The position numbers and the translations under genes are program-made. The notes under the pieces were generated by a model that saw only the letters and a program-made list of their open reading frames with translations, was not told the DNA's origin and searched no databases. Shown here piece after piece: positions 27,277 to 37,150 of a DNA stretch of 64,000 nucleotides; position 1 is the first letter of the stretch; each line of letters begins with the position of its first letter. The DNA is from Prevotella sp. (lineage in GTDB: Bacteria; Bacteroidota; Bacteroidia; Bacteroidales; Bacteroidaceae), in the NCBI GenBank assembly GCA_017541365.1, contig JAFXZF010000003.1, positions 1 through 64,000 on the forward strand. Reading direction: 5' to 3'.

Positions 27277-30087
27277 ATGGAATTAGCAAGTAAATACTCT
27301 CCACAGGAGGTAGAGAATAAGTGGTACCAGTACTGGACTGACCATAAGCTGTTTGCCAGCAAGCCTGACGATAGGGAACCTTACACGATAGTGATACCGC
27401 CACCAAACGTGACGGGAGTGCTCCACATGGGACACATGCTCAACAACACCATTCAGGACATCCTTATCCGTAAGGCACGACTGGACGGCAAGAACGCTTG
27501 TTGGGTGCCTGGCACTGACCATGCCTCAATAGCTACGGAGGCGAAGGTGGTGAACAAACTGGCGCAGCAGGGCATAAAGAAGCGTGACCTGACGCGTGAG
27601 GAGTTTCTCAAGCACGCATGGGAGTGGACCAACGAGCACGGCGGCATAATACTGAAGCAGCTCCGCAAGCTGGGTGCTTCATGCGACTGGGACCGCACGG
27701 CATTCACCATGGACGAGAAGCGTTCGGAGTCGGTGATGAAGGTATTCGTGGACCTGTATGAGAAGGGCTACATATACCGCGGACTGCGCATGGTAAACTG
27801 GGATCCGAAGGCGCAGACGGTGCTCTCTACCGAGGAGGTGATATACCGTGAGGAGAAGTCGAAGCTGTACCACCTGAAGTACTACGTGGCTGATGCTGAC
27901 GTAAACCCCGTGGTGCTGACAGGCGCTGAGGGCGAGGTATGGCACAAGGATGAGAAGGGCTACTACGCAGTGGTTGCCACCACGCGTCCTGAGACCATCA
28001 TGGGCGATACGGCGATGTGTATAAACCCCAAGGACGTGAAGAACCAATGGCTGAAGGGCCACAAGGTGATAGTACCGTTAGTGAACCGCGTGATACCTGT
28101 GATAGAGGACAGATATGTGGACATAGAGTTTGGTACGGGCTGCTTGAAGGTGACACCTGCTCACGACGTGAACGACTACAACCTTGGCAAGACGCACAAC
28201 CTGGAGATAATCGATATATTCAATCCTGACGGCACGATATCGGAGGCTGCTGGCATCTATGTAGGCATGGACCGCATGGTGGTGCGCAAGCAGATAGCCA
28301 TAGACCTCGAAGAGGCGGGGCTGATGGACCACGTGGAGGACTACGATAATAAGGTGGGATACTCTGAGCGCAACCAGGACACGGCAGTGGAGCCTCGCCT
28401 GTGCAAGCAGTGGTTCCTGAGCATGCAGCACATGGCTGACATAGCTCTGCCTCCTGTGATGAACGGCGAACTGAAGTTCTACCCAACGAAGTATGTGACC
28501 ACATACAAGAACTGGCTGGAGAACATACAGGACTGGTGCATATCACGTCAGCTGTGGTGGGGACATAGGATTCCGGCGTACTTTATTGCCCCCCTCCAAC
28601 TCCCCCCTTCAGGGGGAGAGTCCCTGGGTGGGAACGGGAACGTTAACGAAAACGATAACGATAACGATAACGAAAACAATAACGAAAACGGGGAGGAGCG
28701 CTATGTTGTTGCCCTGACAAAGGAGGAGGCGCTGAAGAAGGCGCAGGAGAAGTATGGCAAGGACATCACGATGGACCAGCTCCATCGTGACGAGGATGCC
28801 CTCGACACATGGTTCTCATCATGGCTGTGGCCTATATCACTCTTTGACGGTATCAACAACCCTGGCAACGAGGAGATAAAGTACTACTACCCAACGGCTG
28901 ACCTGGTGACGGGTCCGGACATCATATTCTTCTGGGTGGCAAGGATGATAATGGCGGGCTGCGAATACGAGAAGCAGATACCATTCCGCAACGTATATTT
29001 CACAGGTATAGTACGTGACAAGCTGGGCAGGAAGATGAGTAAGTCACTGGGCAACTCACCTGACCCACTGGAACTGATAGAGAAATTCGGTGCGGACGGT
29101 GTGCGCATGGGTATGATGCTCGCAGCTCCTGCTGGTAACGACATACTCTATGATGATGCCCTCTCGGCTCAGGGTATGAACTTCTGTAACAAGATGTGGA
29201 ACGCCTTCCGACTGGTACAGGGATGGGAGACGGAGGACAAGGCGGCATCGGACTCCAACAAGAAGGCTATAGCATGGATGAACGCCAAGATAAGGAGCGT
29301 GTATGCGGAGATAAACGACGACTACTCTAAGTACCGCCTTAACGAGGCACTGATGGCTGCATTCAAACTCTTCACGGATGAGTTCTCGGGTTGGTACCTG
29401 GAGATGATAAAGCCAGCATACCAGTGTCCTATCGACAAGGAGACGCTGGAGGCTACGCTCGACATATTCGACAAACTGCTGCACATAATACACCCATTCA
29501 TGCCATTCATCACCGAGGAACTGTGGCAGCACATCGCTGAACGCAAGGACGGTGAGTCGCTGATGGTGGATGTTTTCAAACTCGATGCTCCAACGGAGGC
29601 TGACGAGAAGCTGATGGTAGACTTCGAGGAGATGAAGCAGATAGTATCAGGTGTGCGTGGTGTAAGGCAGACAAAGAACATCGGTCCTCGTGAACCGCTC
29701 ACTCTCGAGGTGATAGTGACGGGCGACGACGACAAGGTGATAACACAGTGCCCCGCTCTGGGACCCGTCATCACGAAGATGGCAGGACTCGGCGACATAC
29801 AGTACGTACAGCAGAAGGGCGAGGGTTCGTCGGCATTCATGATAGGCACTCGCGAGTATGCCGTGCCTCTGGGCGACCTCATCGACGTAGAGGCAGAGAT
29901 AGCCAAGGCGGAGGCTCAGCTGAAGCATCTCGAGGGATTCCTCATGGGGGTAAGGAAGAAGCTCTCCAACGAACGCTTCGTAGCCAATGCCCCAGAAGCC
30001 GTAGTGGCTCTGGAGCGCAAGAAGGAGTCGGACTCGCTGGAAAAGATAGCTGCGCTGAAACAGACTATCGCTGAACTAAAAAAGTGA
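27277..30087 (+). CDS. valS: valyl-tRNA synthetase with a low-complexity insertion
   Basis: Charges tRNA-Val. Of 936 residues, HMGH (50-53) is the class I HIGH motif, the editing CP1 domain follows (about 190-400), KMSKS is at 586-590, and the anticodon domain and C-terminal coiled coil (about 870-936) are complete. Between [10 protein letters not shown] and the normal continuation [11 protein letters not shown] lies an extra stretch (residues about 437-472) made of [14 protein letters not shown] plus NEND repeats. It is encoded by a C5/G5 palindrome followed by AACGAT/AACGAA hexamers. The frame is intact, so the enzyme should still be made. The next gene overlaps the stop by 4 bp. Confidence 0.97.
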   Translation: MELASKYSPQEVENKWYQYWTDHKLFASKPDDREPYTIVIPPPNVTGVLHMGHMLNNTIQDILIRKARLDGKNACWVPGTDHASIATEAKVVNKLAQQGIKKRDLTREEFLKHAWEWTNEHGGIILKQLRKLGASCDWDRTAFTMDEKRSESVMKVFVDLYEKGYIYRGLRMVNWDPKAQTVLSTEEVIYREEKSKLYHLKYYVADADVNPVVLTGAEGEVWHKDEKGYYAVVATTRPETIMGDTAMCINPKDVKNQWLKGHKVIVPLVNRVIPVIEDRYVDIEFGTGCLKVTPAHDVNDYNLGKTHNLEIIDIFNPDGTISEAAGIYVGMDRMVVRKQIAIDLEEAGLMDHVEDYDNKVGYSERNQDTAVEPRLCKQWFLSMQHMADIALPPVMNGELKFYPTKYVTTYKNWLENIQDWCISRQLWWGHRIPAYFIAPLQLPPSGGESLGGNGNVNENDNDNDNENNNENGEERYVVALTKEEALKKAQEKYGKDITMDQLHRDEDALDTWFSSWLWPISLFDGINNPGNEEIKYYYPTADLVTGPDIIFFWVARMIMAGCEYEKQIPFRNVYFTGIVRDKLGRKMSKSLGNSPDPLELIEKFGADGVRMGMMLAAPAGNDILYDDALSAQGMNFCNKMWNAFRLVQGWETEDKAASDSNKKAIAWMNAKIRSVYAEINDDYSKYRLNEALMAAFKLFTDEFSGWYLEMIKPAYQCPIDKETLEATLDIFDKLLHIIHPFMPFITEELWQHIAERKDGESLMVDVFKLDAPTEADEKLMVDFEEMKQIVSGVRGVRQTKNIGPREPLTLEVIVTGDDDKVITQCPALGPVITKMAGLGDIQYVQQKGEGSSAFMIGTREYAVPLGDLIDVEAEIAKAEAQLKHLEGFLMGVRKKLSNERFVANAPEAVVALERKKESDSLEKIAALKQTIAELKK
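28588..28692 (+). repeat. REP-like palindrome plus hexamer array inside valS
   Basis: CTCCCCCC TTCA GGGGGAG palindrome (about 28600-28619) with further C/G-rich flanks, then a run of about ten hexamers of AACGAT, AACGAA and AACAAT (about 28639-28690). The total is close to 105 bp, a multiple of three, and it keeps the valS frame. Confidence 0.85.
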
Positions 30088-30704
30088 TCACCAACCTCTA
30101 CACATACCGTTCATACGCCAGGTGCGTGAGTGAGGGATACCGATTCCTCGCGGGGAACCTGTGGATGGTGTGTAAGGTGATGGGACCTTACTTCTTGGTG
30201 CTCTCATTGCTCTGCGTACTGTCAAACGCTGTGAACACCCACGCCAATGTGGCGGTGATGGCCGATAAGCCTATATATATAGAAGAGGTGATAGTGGCAG
30301 TGGTGCTGGCAGTGCTCTGCATCATAGCCTACGTGGTGGCGATGGTGAGACTATACAGGATGTTTAAGCGCCTGTGTGGCATCAAGGGCAAGAGAACGAT
30401 AAGATGGGGTAGGGTGATGAAGGCCATATTCAGGCACCTGGGCAAGGTGGTGGGCACTACGCTGCTCTCGCTATTCGTACTGGTGGTGGTAAGTGCAGTG
30501 GTGTATCTGCCATACGTGGTATCGACCTATGCCTATTTCAGCAGTGTGGAGGGAGAAGTGAATTTTGGCGATACGGCGCTTATACCCATCAGCGGCTACG
30601 TGATGATGGTGGTGGCGTGCACCGTGTGCTATACCATTATTAATATATTGTCAGTAGGGTTTTATGCCTCGCTGGTGTTTTTGTATGGAAGCGTGAGAAA
30701 ATGA
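30084..30704 (+). CDS. integral membrane protein of unknown function
   Basis: A 206-residue inner-membrane protein with four to five hydrophobic helices (about 28-48, 67-92, 125-150, 170-200) and a basic loop ([18 protein letters not shown], about 96-113). No family motif recognised. The start is GTG, overlapping the valS stop by 4 bp; the end overlaps hisB by 4 bp (ATGA), so the three genes are probably one transcript. The frequent GTG (Val) codons are notable. Function unknown. Confidence 0.83.
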   Translation: MITNLYTYRSYARCVSEGYRFLAGNLWMVCKVMGPYFLVLSLLCVLSNAVNTHANVAVMADKPIYIEEVIVAVVLAVLCIIAYVVAMVRLYRMFKRLCGIKGKRTIRWGRVMKAIFRHLGKVVGTTLLSLFVLVVVSAVVYLPYVVSTYAYFSSVEGEVNFGDTALIPISGYVMMVVACTVCYTIINILSVGFYASLVFLYGSVRK

Positions 30705-31771
30705 AAAAGGTATTATTCATAGACCGCGACGGCACCTTGATAAAGGAGCCAGCAGATGAGCAGATTGACTCTTTCGAGAAGTTGGAGTTTGTGGAGGGCG
30801 CGATAACCAATCTCGCCTTCATACGCAAGAACCTCGACTTTGAGTTTGTTATGGTTTCCAACCAAGACGGACTGGGTACAGACTCTTTCCCCGAGAATAC
30901 CTTCTGGCCTGTACATAACTTCATACTCAACACCCTGAAAGGTGAGGGAATAGAGTTTGATAATATACTGATAGATAGTCATTTTCCACAGGATGCTCAT
31001 CCAAACCGTAAACCTGGCACAGGGATGCTCACGGAGTATATCGACAACTCAGACTACGACATTGCTGGTTCATACGTGATAGGCGATAGGGAGACGGACG
31101 CACAGCTTGCCGTCAATCTCGGATGTAAGGCGCTGATACTTGGCAAGGACGGAATGGACTGGAAGAAAATCAGCGAACTGCTCTTTGCCGGCGAACGCAT
31201 AGCCGAGATAACACGTACCACGAAGGAGACGGACATCACAGTGCGCATAAACCTCGATGGTACGGGAAAGTGTGACATACAGACGGGACTGGGATTCTTC
31301 GACCACATGCTGGAGCAGATAGGCAAGCACGGCATGACAGACCTATACATACGTTGTAAGGGCGACCTCAACGTGGATGAACACCACACCATAGAGGATA
31401 CGGGCATAGTGCTTGGAGAATGCCTGCTCAAGGCACTTGGCGACAAACGTGGCATAGAGCGCTACGGATATTGTCTGCCGATGGACGACTGCCTGTGCAA
31501 CGTGGCTCTCGACTTCGGAGGAAGACCCTGGCTGATATGGGATGCAGAATTTAAACGTGAGAAGGTAGGCGAAATGCCGACGGAGATGTTTCAACACTTC
31601 TTCAAGTCGGTAAGCGATGCTGCCAAGATGAACCTCAACATAAAAGCAGAGGGCGACAACGAACACCATAAGATAGAGGGCATATTCAAGGCTTTCGCTC
31701 GTAGCATAAGGATGGCAGTAAAGAGGGACATATACCACTACCAGCTTCCATCGACAAAAGGAGCACTGTGA
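30701..31771 (+). CDS. hisB: bifunctional histidinol-phosphatase / imidazoleglycerol-phosphate dehydratase
   Basis: Two steps of histidine synthesis in one 356-residue protein. The N-terminal HAD phosphatase (1-165) has [10 protein letters not shown] (nucleophile at D8), VSNQDG and a HxH-type zinc-loop region ([14 protein letters not shown]). The C-terminal dehydratase (170-356) has GLGFFDHML and [10 protein letters not shown], two of the metal-binding His motifs, and NEHHKIEG near the end. No other his gene is in the window, so hisB has left the usual cluster and sits behind valS. Confidence 0.97.
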   Translation: MKKVLFIDRDGTLIKEPADEQIDSFEKLEFVEGAITNLAFIRKNLDFEFVMVSNQDGLGTDSFPENTFWPVHNFILNTLKGEGIEFDNILIDSHFPQDAHPNRKPGTGMLTEYIDNSDYDIAGSYVIGDRETDAQLAVNLGCKALILGKDGMDWKKISELLFAGERIAEITRTTKETDITVRINLDGTGKCDIQTGLGFFDHMLEQIGKHGMTDLYIRCKGDLNVDEHHTIEDTGIVLGECLLKALGDKRGIERYGYCLPMDDCLCNVALDFGGRPWLIWDAEFKREKVGEMPTEMFQHFFKSVSDAAKMNLNIKAEGDNEHHKIEGIFKAFARSIRMAVKRDIYHYQLPSTKGAL

Positions 31772-31789
31772 TGAGTTCACAGTTGATAG

Positions 31790-31867
31790 TTGATGGTTAA
31801 AAAAACTTAAAGCGAAAGGAACTTTCAACTTTCAACTTTCAACTTTCAACTATTATTGCTACCTTTG
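31790..31867 (+). promoter_or_regulatory. repeat-bearing promoter region of uxaB
   Basis: TACCTTTG (31860-31867) fits the -7 consensus 49 bp before the ATG. The -33 position falls inside four or more heptamers of CAACTTT (31822-31850), so no TTG is present there. Changes in repeat number would alter the promoter upstream region. Confidence 0.5.
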
Positions 31868-31916
31868 CAAAAGAGGAAAACATTATTAAAACATAACCAT
31901 AAATACTAAACAAAAA

Positions 31917-33401
31917 ATGGCACAGCTAAAATCTTTATCAAGACTGACTGCTCCAAAGAGCACAGCTCCTGAGAAAATCATCCAGTTTGGTGAGGGTAAC
32001 TTCCTACGCGCTTTCGTTGACTGGATCATCTGGAATATGAACGCCAAGACGAACTTCAATGGTTCGGTAGTGGTGGTTCAGCCTATTGACAAGGGTATGG
32101 TGCAGTGGCTGAACGGTCAGGACTGCCTCTACCACGTAAACCTGCAGGGACGTCTGAACGGTGAGCCTGTAAACCAGCTCGACCGTGTGGACGTTATATC
32201 TCGTGGCATCGACCCATACGCACAGAACTGGGCATTCATGTCACTCGCTGAGCAGCCAGACATCCGTTTCGTTATCTCTAACACTACAGAGGCTGGTATC
32301 GCTTTCGATCCAGCATGTAAGTTTACTGACGCTCCTGCCTCTTCTTACCCCGGCAAGCTGGTTCAGCTCCTGTTCCGTCGATACCAGACTTTTGGCGGCG
32401 ACCCAAAGAAGGGACTTATCATCATGCCTTGTGAGCTGATATTCCTCAACGGTCATCACCTCAAGGACTGCATACGCAAGTACATCGAACTGTGGAAGGA
32501 CGACTTTGGCAAGGACTACGAGGGCTTCAAGGAGTGGTTTGAGAAGTACAACTACGTATGTGCTACACTCGTGGATCGTATCGTACCAGGATTCCCACGC
32601 AAGGAGATTGCTGAGATACAGCAGAAGATAGGTTATAAGGACAATCTCGTGGTACAGGCTGAGATATTCCACCTTTGGGTTATCGAGAAGGCTGAGAATA
32701 TGACATGCGAAGAGCTCCGTGCTGAGTTCCCTGCTGACCAGGCTGGTCTGCATGTTCTTATTGCAGAGTCTGAGGCTCCTTACCATGAGAGAAAGGTTAC
32801 ACTGCTCAATGGTCCTCACACAGTGCTCTCACCTGTGGCTTACCTCTCTGGTATCAACATCGTGCGCGATGCACTGCATGACGAGGTCGTAGGCAAGTAT
32901 ATCAAGAAGGTACAGTATGACGAACTCATGCAGACACTGAACCTGCCTATGGACGAGTTGCAGCAGTTTGCTGCCGACGTATTGGAGCGCTTCGACAATC
33001 CATACGTTGACCACCAGGTAACGTCAATCATGCTCAACTCATTCCCAAAGTTCCAGGCACGCGACCTGCCAGGAGTAAAGGTATATCTGGAGCGCAAGGG
33101 CGAGCTACCTAAGGGCTTGGTACTCGGTCTGGCTGCTATCATCACTTACTACAAGGGTGGTACACGTGCTGACGGTGCTCCTATCGAGCCAAACGACGAC
33201 CAGAAGATTATGGATCTGCTCAAGGAACTTTGGGCTACAGGCGACACACACAAGGTGGCTGAAGGTGTTCTCGCAGCAGACTGGATTTGGGGCGAGCACG
33301 GCGACCTCAACAAGATTCCTGGACTTACCGACATGGTTGAAGGCTTCCTGAACGACATACAGTCTAAGGGTATGCTCGAAACAGTGAAGTCAATATTGTA
33401 A
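31917..33401 (+). CDS. uxaB: tagaturonate reductase (altronate oxidoreductase)
   Basis: NADH-dependent enzyme turning tagaturonate into altronate in galacturonate breakdown. The 494 residues begin with a Rossmann-like IIQFGEGNFLRAFVDW (21-36), contain the mannitol-dehydrogenase superfamily core (VISNTTEAGIAF; NKG-type LLNGPHTVLSPVAYLSG about 293-309) and have the usual length. Codon use is rich in GCT/GTT/CTC, suggesting strong expression. No uxaA or uxaC neighbour here. It fits with the GH28 polygalacturonase at the window's end: pectin is a likely carbon source. Confidence 0.92.
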   Translation: MAQLKSLSRLTAPKSTAPEKIIQFGEGNFLRAFVDWIIWNMNAKTNFNGSVVVVQPIDKGMVQWLNGQDCLYHVNLQGRLNGEPVNQLDRVDVISRGIDPYAQNWAFMSLAEQPDIRFVISNTTEAGIAFDPACKFTDAPASSYPGKLVQLLFRRYQTFGGDPKKGLIIMPCELIFLNGHHLKDCIRKYIELWKDDFGKDYEGFKEWFEKYNYVCATLVDRIVPGFPRKEIAEIQQKIGYKDNLVVQAEIFHLWVIEKAENMTCEELRAEFPADQAGLHVLIAESEAPYHERKVTLLNGPHTVLSPVAYLSGINIVRDALHDEVVGKYIKKVQYDELMQTLNLPMDELQQFAADVLERFDNPYVDHQVTSIMLNSFPKFQARDLPGVKVYLERKGELPKGLVLGLAAIITYYKGGTRADGAPIEPNDDQKIMDLLKELWATGDTHKVAEGVLAADWIWGEHGDLNKIPGLTDMVEGFLNDIQSKGMLETVKSIL

Positions 33402-33432
33402 GCTTTGTATAAAGTATAAAGTTTAAGGTTGA

Positions 33433-34197
33433 ATGCATGACCTCAAGACTTTAGCTGAACGATACGAGACAAGGGAGTTCCTTGATGGTGACCCATCTTG
33501 GTTTATGCACCAAGTGGAGGGAGATGCCAACAAGGAACTACTTGCTTTTATTGCCTCCTCACTGAGCTATGGCAGCAGGAAACAATTTATGCCAAAGATA
33601 CAGTATATACTGAATTGCTCTCATGGGGAGGTGGAGCACTGGCTCCTGTCAGGCAGGTACAAGGATGACATACCTGATAATGATGAGTGTTACTACCGAC
33701 TATACTCCAACCGCACTATGCGTGAGTTTCTTGACTCACTGACGGATATGCTCTTTAGGTATGGTTCGCTGAAAAACTACGTTAAGGAGGAACTGGCTGC
33801 AACATCACAACCGCCATCACGTCAGGCTCTTGATGCCATCAAGGCAATAGTATGGTGGTTTCGGATAAAGGTTAAGGTCAACGTTAAGGTTAAGGTTAAC
33901 GTCATCCCCCAATCCACTTCGTCATCCTGCAAGCGCCTGTGCATGTTTCTTAGATGGATGGTGAGAGAGGGGTCGCCCGTGGACCTCGGACTGTGGACAG
34001 ACGTTATAGACAGGCGCACGCTCATAATGCCCCTCGATACACACGTCATACAAGAAGCGAGCCGCCTTGGACTGCTTGAGTCCAAGACGGCTTCAATGGG
34101 TTCCGCATTAAAACTTACGGAGAAATTGCGTATGACATTTCCCGATGACCCTTTGAAAGGCGATTTCGCCCTCTTCGGGTTGGGGGTTACTTCTTAG
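33433..34197 (+). CDS. TIGR02757 family protein with repeat insertion
   Basis: Conserved Bacteroidetes protein (DUF2400) of unknown function. The 254 residues keep the typical blocks [53 protein letters not shown] and the end [15 protein letters not shown]. These residues resemble helix-hairpin-helix DNA-glycosylase relatives. Residues about 143-157 ([14 protein letters not shown]) replace the expected short loop and are encoded by AAGGTT/AACGTT hexamers. The gene ends 11 bp inside the 3' end of convergent mscL. Confidence 0.85.
   Translation: MHDLKTLAERYETREFLDGDPSWFMHQVEGDANKELLAFIASSLSYGSRKQFMPKIQYILNCSHGEVEHWLLSGRYKDDIPDNDECYYRLYSNRTMREFLDSLTDMLFRYGSLKNYVKEELAATSQPPSRQALDAIKAIVWWFRIKVKVNVKVKVNVIPQSTSSSCKRLCMFLRWMVREGSPVDLGLWTDVIDRRTLIMPLDTHVIQEASRLGLLESKTASMGSALKLTEKLRMTFPDDPLKGDFALFGLGVTS
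33862..33904 (+). repeat. hexamer array inside the TIGR02757 gene
   Basis: About seven hexamers of the GTTAAG/GTCAAC type, in frame, encoding alternating K-V and N-V. It has the same hexamer logic as the valS and ileS arrays. Confidence 0.8.
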
Positions 34198-34564
34198 CCA
34201 AAAGATCACGTATCTCGGTGAGAAGCTCCTCCTGTGTAGGACTAGCAGGTGCCTCGGGCTCTGCAGGTGCCTCCTTCTTCATCTTGTTCATAGCCTTGAT
34301 CATGCAGAAGATACAGAGTGCGATGATGATGAAATCAATGATGTTCTGCAGGAAAGTGCCATACTTGATATTTGCCTCGCCCACGGTGATAGCAAGCTGA
34401 GTGAAATCTACACCGCCCGTTATCATACCGATGATAGGCATCAGCACGTCGTCAACCAGGCTGCTGACAATCTTACCAAAAGCGCCACCGATGATAACAC
34501 CGACAGCCATGTCCATTACGTTGCCCTTCATGGCAAACTCTTTGAATTCCTTAATAAATCCCAT
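34187..34564 (-). CDS. mscL: large-conductance mechanosensitive channel
   Basis: Inner-membrane emergency valve opened by membrane tension under hypo-osmotic shock. The 125 residues show [31 protein letters not shown] (first transmembrane helix, gate residues, about 3-33), a periplasmic loop, a second helix (about 72-95) and a C-terminal charged helix. Length is standard. Convergent with, and overlapping by 11 bp, the TIGR02757 gene. Confidence 0.97.
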   Translation of the reverse strand: MGFIKEFKEFAMKGNVMDMAVGVIIGGAFGKIVSSLVDDVLMPIIGMITGGVDFTQLAITVGEANIKYGTFLQNIIDFIIIALCIFCMIKAMNKMKKEAPAEPEAPASPTQEELLTEIRDLLAKK

Positions 34565-34874
34565 AGCTTGATAGAAAATTGAAAAATTTAAAATTAGAAT
34601 TATTTGTTATTATTCGTAATCTGAATACCTTTTGCAAAGTTGATATTACAATTTTTCTGTGATAATTGATTTGTGTTAATTGTTTGGTTCAAATATGGCA
34701 CAAAGATAACATTTTTTTTTCAATAACAAACAATTTGTCAGAAAAAAAACGTAAATTTGCAATGCAAATCTCGTTAATCAATATATTTGGTTACATTTTT
34801 ACATCGGGATAACAAGAATAAAGCTAAAGGATAATATAACGTTTCCATATTTAAATTAATAAAAAAAGAAAATT
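34565..34874. promoter_or_regulatory. divergent control region of mscL and gapA
   Basis: 310 bp without a gene. mscL (minus): TTTG (34727-34730), 18 nt, TATCTTTG (34701-34708), giving a ~135-nt leader. gapA (plus): TAAATTTG (34752-34759) with a TTTG at 34734-34737 only 14 nt upstream, giving a ~110-nt A/T-rich leader. The two promoters lie back to back. No riboswitch fold or operator recognised. Confidence 0.6.
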
Positions 34875-35897
34875 ATGACAAAAGTAGCTATTAACGGTTT
34901 CGGCCGTATCGGTCGTCTCGCTTTCCGTCAGATGTTTGAGGCTGAGGGCTATGAGGTTGTTGCTATCAATGACCTTACTTCACCAAAGATGCTCGCTCAC
35001 CTTCTTAAGTATGACACTGCTCAGGGCGGTTTCTGTGGTAAGTTTGGTGAGAACAAGCACACTGTAGAGGCAACAGAGGACTCAATCATCGTAGATGGTA
35101 AGGAAATCAAGATCTCTGCTGAGGCTGATGCAACAAAGTGCCCATGGGCAGCTAACGATGTTGACGTAGTTCTCGAGTGCACTGGTTTCTACACATCAAA
35201 GGCAAAGGCTGAGGCTCACCTCGCTGCTGGCGCTAAGAAGGTAGTTATCTCTGCTCCTGCAGGCAACGACCTCCCAACCATCGTTTACAACGTAAACCAC
35301 GAGACACTGACAGCTGACGACAAGATCATCTCTGCTGCTTCATGTACTACCAACTGTCTGGCTCCTATGACAAAGGCTCTTAACGACTTTGCTCCAATCC
35401 AGAGCGGTATCATGACAACAGTACACGCTTACACAGGCGACCAGATGATTCTCGACGGTCCTCAGCGTAAGGGTGACGTACAGCGTGCTCGCGCTGGTGC
35501 TCAGAACATCGTACCAAACTCAACAGGTGCTGCTAAGGCTATCGGTCTCGTAATACCTGAGCTCAATGGTAAGCTCATCGGTGCTGCACAGCGCGTACCA
35601 ACTCCTACAGGTTCTACTACCATCCTGCACGCTGTTGTTAAGGGTGAGGTAGCAGTAGAGGATATCAACGCTGCTATGAAGGCTGCTGCTAACGAGAGCT
35701 TCGGCTACACAGAGGAGAAGCTCGTTTCTTCAGACATCATCGGCATGAAGTTTGGTTCACTCTTCGACGCTAACCAGACTATGGTAAGCAAGATCGGTGA
35801 CGGCAACTCTCTCGTACAGGTAGTATCTTGGTACGACAACGAGAACTCTTACACTTCTCAGATGGTTCGTACTATCAAGTACTTCTCAGAGATCTAA
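34875..35897 (+). CDS. gapA: glyceraldehyde-3-phosphate dehydrogenase, type I
   Basis: Glycolytic and gluconeogenic enzyme. The 340 residues show [12 protein letters not shown] (NAD-binding, 8-19), [12 protein letters not shown] (active C157), HAYTGDQ and the C-terminal WYDNENSY. Normal length. Codon use is that of a highly expressed gene (GCT, GGT, AAG, CTC). Monocistronic: own promoter, strong terminator. Confidence 0.98.
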   Translation: MTKVAINGFGRIGRLAFRQMFEAEGYEVVAINDLTSPKMLAHLLKYDTAQGGFCGKFGENKHTVEATEDSIIVDGKEIKISAEADATKCPWAANDVDVVLECTGFYTSKAKAEAHLAAGAKKVVISAPAGNDLPTIVYNVNHETLTADDKIISAASCTTNCLAPMTKALNDFAPIQSGIMTTVHAYTGDQMILDGPQRKGDVQRARAGAQNIVPNSTGAAKAIGLVIPELNGKLIGAAQRVPTPTGSTTILHAVVKGEVAVEDINAAMKAAANESFGYTEEKLVSSDIIGMKFGSLFDANQTMVSKIGDGNSLVQVVSWYDNENSYTSQMVRTIKYFSEI

Positions 35898-35935
35898 ACC
35901 GAGTAAGAATACTTGTAAGAAATATAAAAAAAAAG

Positions 35936-35972
35936 AAAGTGTGCTCACTACGATGTGGGCACACTTTTTTTG
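35936..35972 (+). terminator. gapA terminator
   Basis: AAGTGTGC (about 35937-35944) pairs with GCACACTT (35959-35966), extended by TCAC/GTGG, and is followed by a T run (35965-35971). Strong rho-independent signal 40 bp after gapA. Confidence 0.88.
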
Positions 35973-35978
35973 GACCCT

Positions 35979-36022
35979 CTAAATCCCCCTTAAAGGGGGA
36001 CTTTTGGGGAGTGATAAGGGGG
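35979..36022. repeat. REP-like palindrome, intergenic copy
   Basis: TCCCCCTTAAAGGGGGA (35984-36000) flanked by CTAAA and CTTTTGGGGAG. It has the same C5/G5 core as the copies inside valS and mtaB. Confidence 0.8.
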
Positions 36023-36050
36023 TGATATGGTCCTCAATCACAGTTTGGCG

Positions 36051-37094
36051 TTAAAAGAGTTTTGAGAAGTTTTTTCTTCCTTTGACGTAATACTGCCAAA
36101 GTAGCGAAAAAGATGTACGGCCAGCGGGGGAGGTGACGATGGCAGACTGCTGGATATGCTGACGGTCGGCATCAAAGTCACTGCGCCACGCATGGAAGTC
36201 GCGACGTGCCCTTACGACAGCCATAAAATGGGCGATGCTGTGATTGAGTATCAGCATCTTGAAAGCTGCGACATAGTCGAGCAACAGGCGCATGCGCATG
36301 ACAGGCTTCAGTTCTGCCTCGGGAAGGTTTTTGTAAAGCATGGTGAGATTGTTGCGAAAATTGAGGTAATCCTTGCGTGGATTGCCCTGGGGCAGGGTGC
36401 CACCGCCATAATGGTACACCTTGCTTTGGGGGATGCACACCACCTTGCGATTAAGGAGGTTGAAACGCCAGCAGAGGTCTATCTCCTCATTGTGGGCAAA
36501 GAAGCGCCCATCGAGTCCGCCTGCCTGCCAGTAGTCCTCGCGTCTGACGAGCAGACATGCACCAGTAGCCCATAGTACCTCCATGGGGGTATCATACTGC
36601 CCATGGTCATCCTCTACGGTGTCGAAGATGCGTCCTCGACAGAAGGGGTAGCCATAGCGGTCGATGAAACCACCACAGGCACCAGCATACTCAAAGTGGG
36701 TGGGAGAGACGTCGCTGAGCAGTTTGGGTTGGCATGCAGCCACCTCATGATGCTCCTGGATATAATGGAGCAGGGGGGTGAGCCACCCTTGTTCTACCCT
36801 GACATCGCTATTGAGCAGCAGATAGTAGTCGGACAGCGGCTTGCCTTGCTGTTCGTTTTCCTTGTCGAGAGTCTCGAAGGCCTTGTTGTAGCCATCGGCA
36901 AAGCCCCAGTTCTTGTCTAACGTGATGATGCGTACGGTAGGAAAGTCCCTGCGGAGCATCTCGATGGAGTCGTCCGTAGAGGCATTGTCGGCAACGATGA
37001 CCTCGGCTCCCTCAGAGCATGATATGACAGAGGGGAGGTACTTCTGCATCATGGCAGAGCCGTTCCAGTTGAGTATGACGATGCTACAAGTCAA
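36051..37094 (-). CDS. family 2 glycosyltransferase
   Basis: Cytoplasmic inverting GT-A transferase, rhamnosyltransferase-like. The 347 residues start SIVILNWNG (4-12), then VADNAST (nucleotide site), LLLNSDV (DxD-like, about 92-98), and WATGACLLVRRE with HNEEIDLCWR (acceptor and base region). The start is TTG: no ATG exists and the upstream sequence is entirely heptamer repeats, which may have replaced the original start. Near the C-terminus TSPAG is encoded by CACCTCCCCCGCTGG, resembling half of the REP-like palindrome. The sugar transferred is unknown; it may serve cell-surface polysaccharide. Confidence 0.9.
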   Translation of the reverse strand: MTCSIVILNWNGSAMMQKYLPSVISCSEGAEVIVADNASTDDSIEMLRRDFPTVRIITLDKNWGFADGYNKAFETLDKENEQQGKPLSDYYLLLNSDVRVEQGWLTPLLHYIQEHHEVAACQPKLLSDVSPTHFEYAGACGGFIDRYGYPFCRGRIFDTVEDDHGQYDTPMEVLWATGACLLVRREDYWQAGGLDGRFFAHNEEIDLCWRFNLLNRKVVCIPQSKVYHYGGGTLPQGNPRKDYLNFRNNLTMLYKNLPEAELKPVMRMRLLLDYVAAFKMLILNHSIAHFMAVVRARRDFHAWRSDFDADRQHIQQSAIVTSPAGRTSFSLLWQYYVKGRKNFSKLF

Positions 37095-37150
37095 TGGTTT
37101 TGAGGTTTGAGATTTGAGATTTGAGGTTTAAGAGTTTAAGAGTTTAAGAG
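37095..37150. repeat. heptamer and octamer repeats between glycosyltransferase and mtaB
   Basis: TTTGAGG/TTTGAGA heptamers (about 37100-37127) then TTTAAGAG octamers (37128-37152). The octamers encode the last residues and stop of mtaB; the heptamers abut the TTG start of the glycosyltransferase. Confidence 0.85.

Noticed and set aside
28588..28692. Intein or insertion sequence in valS
   Set aside because: Only about 35 codons, no Hint or transposase motifs, no terminal repeats of an insertion sequence; simple repeats explain it.
29322..29906. A 194-codon minus-strand ORF inside valS
   Set aside because: Antisense shadow; no promoter or homology.
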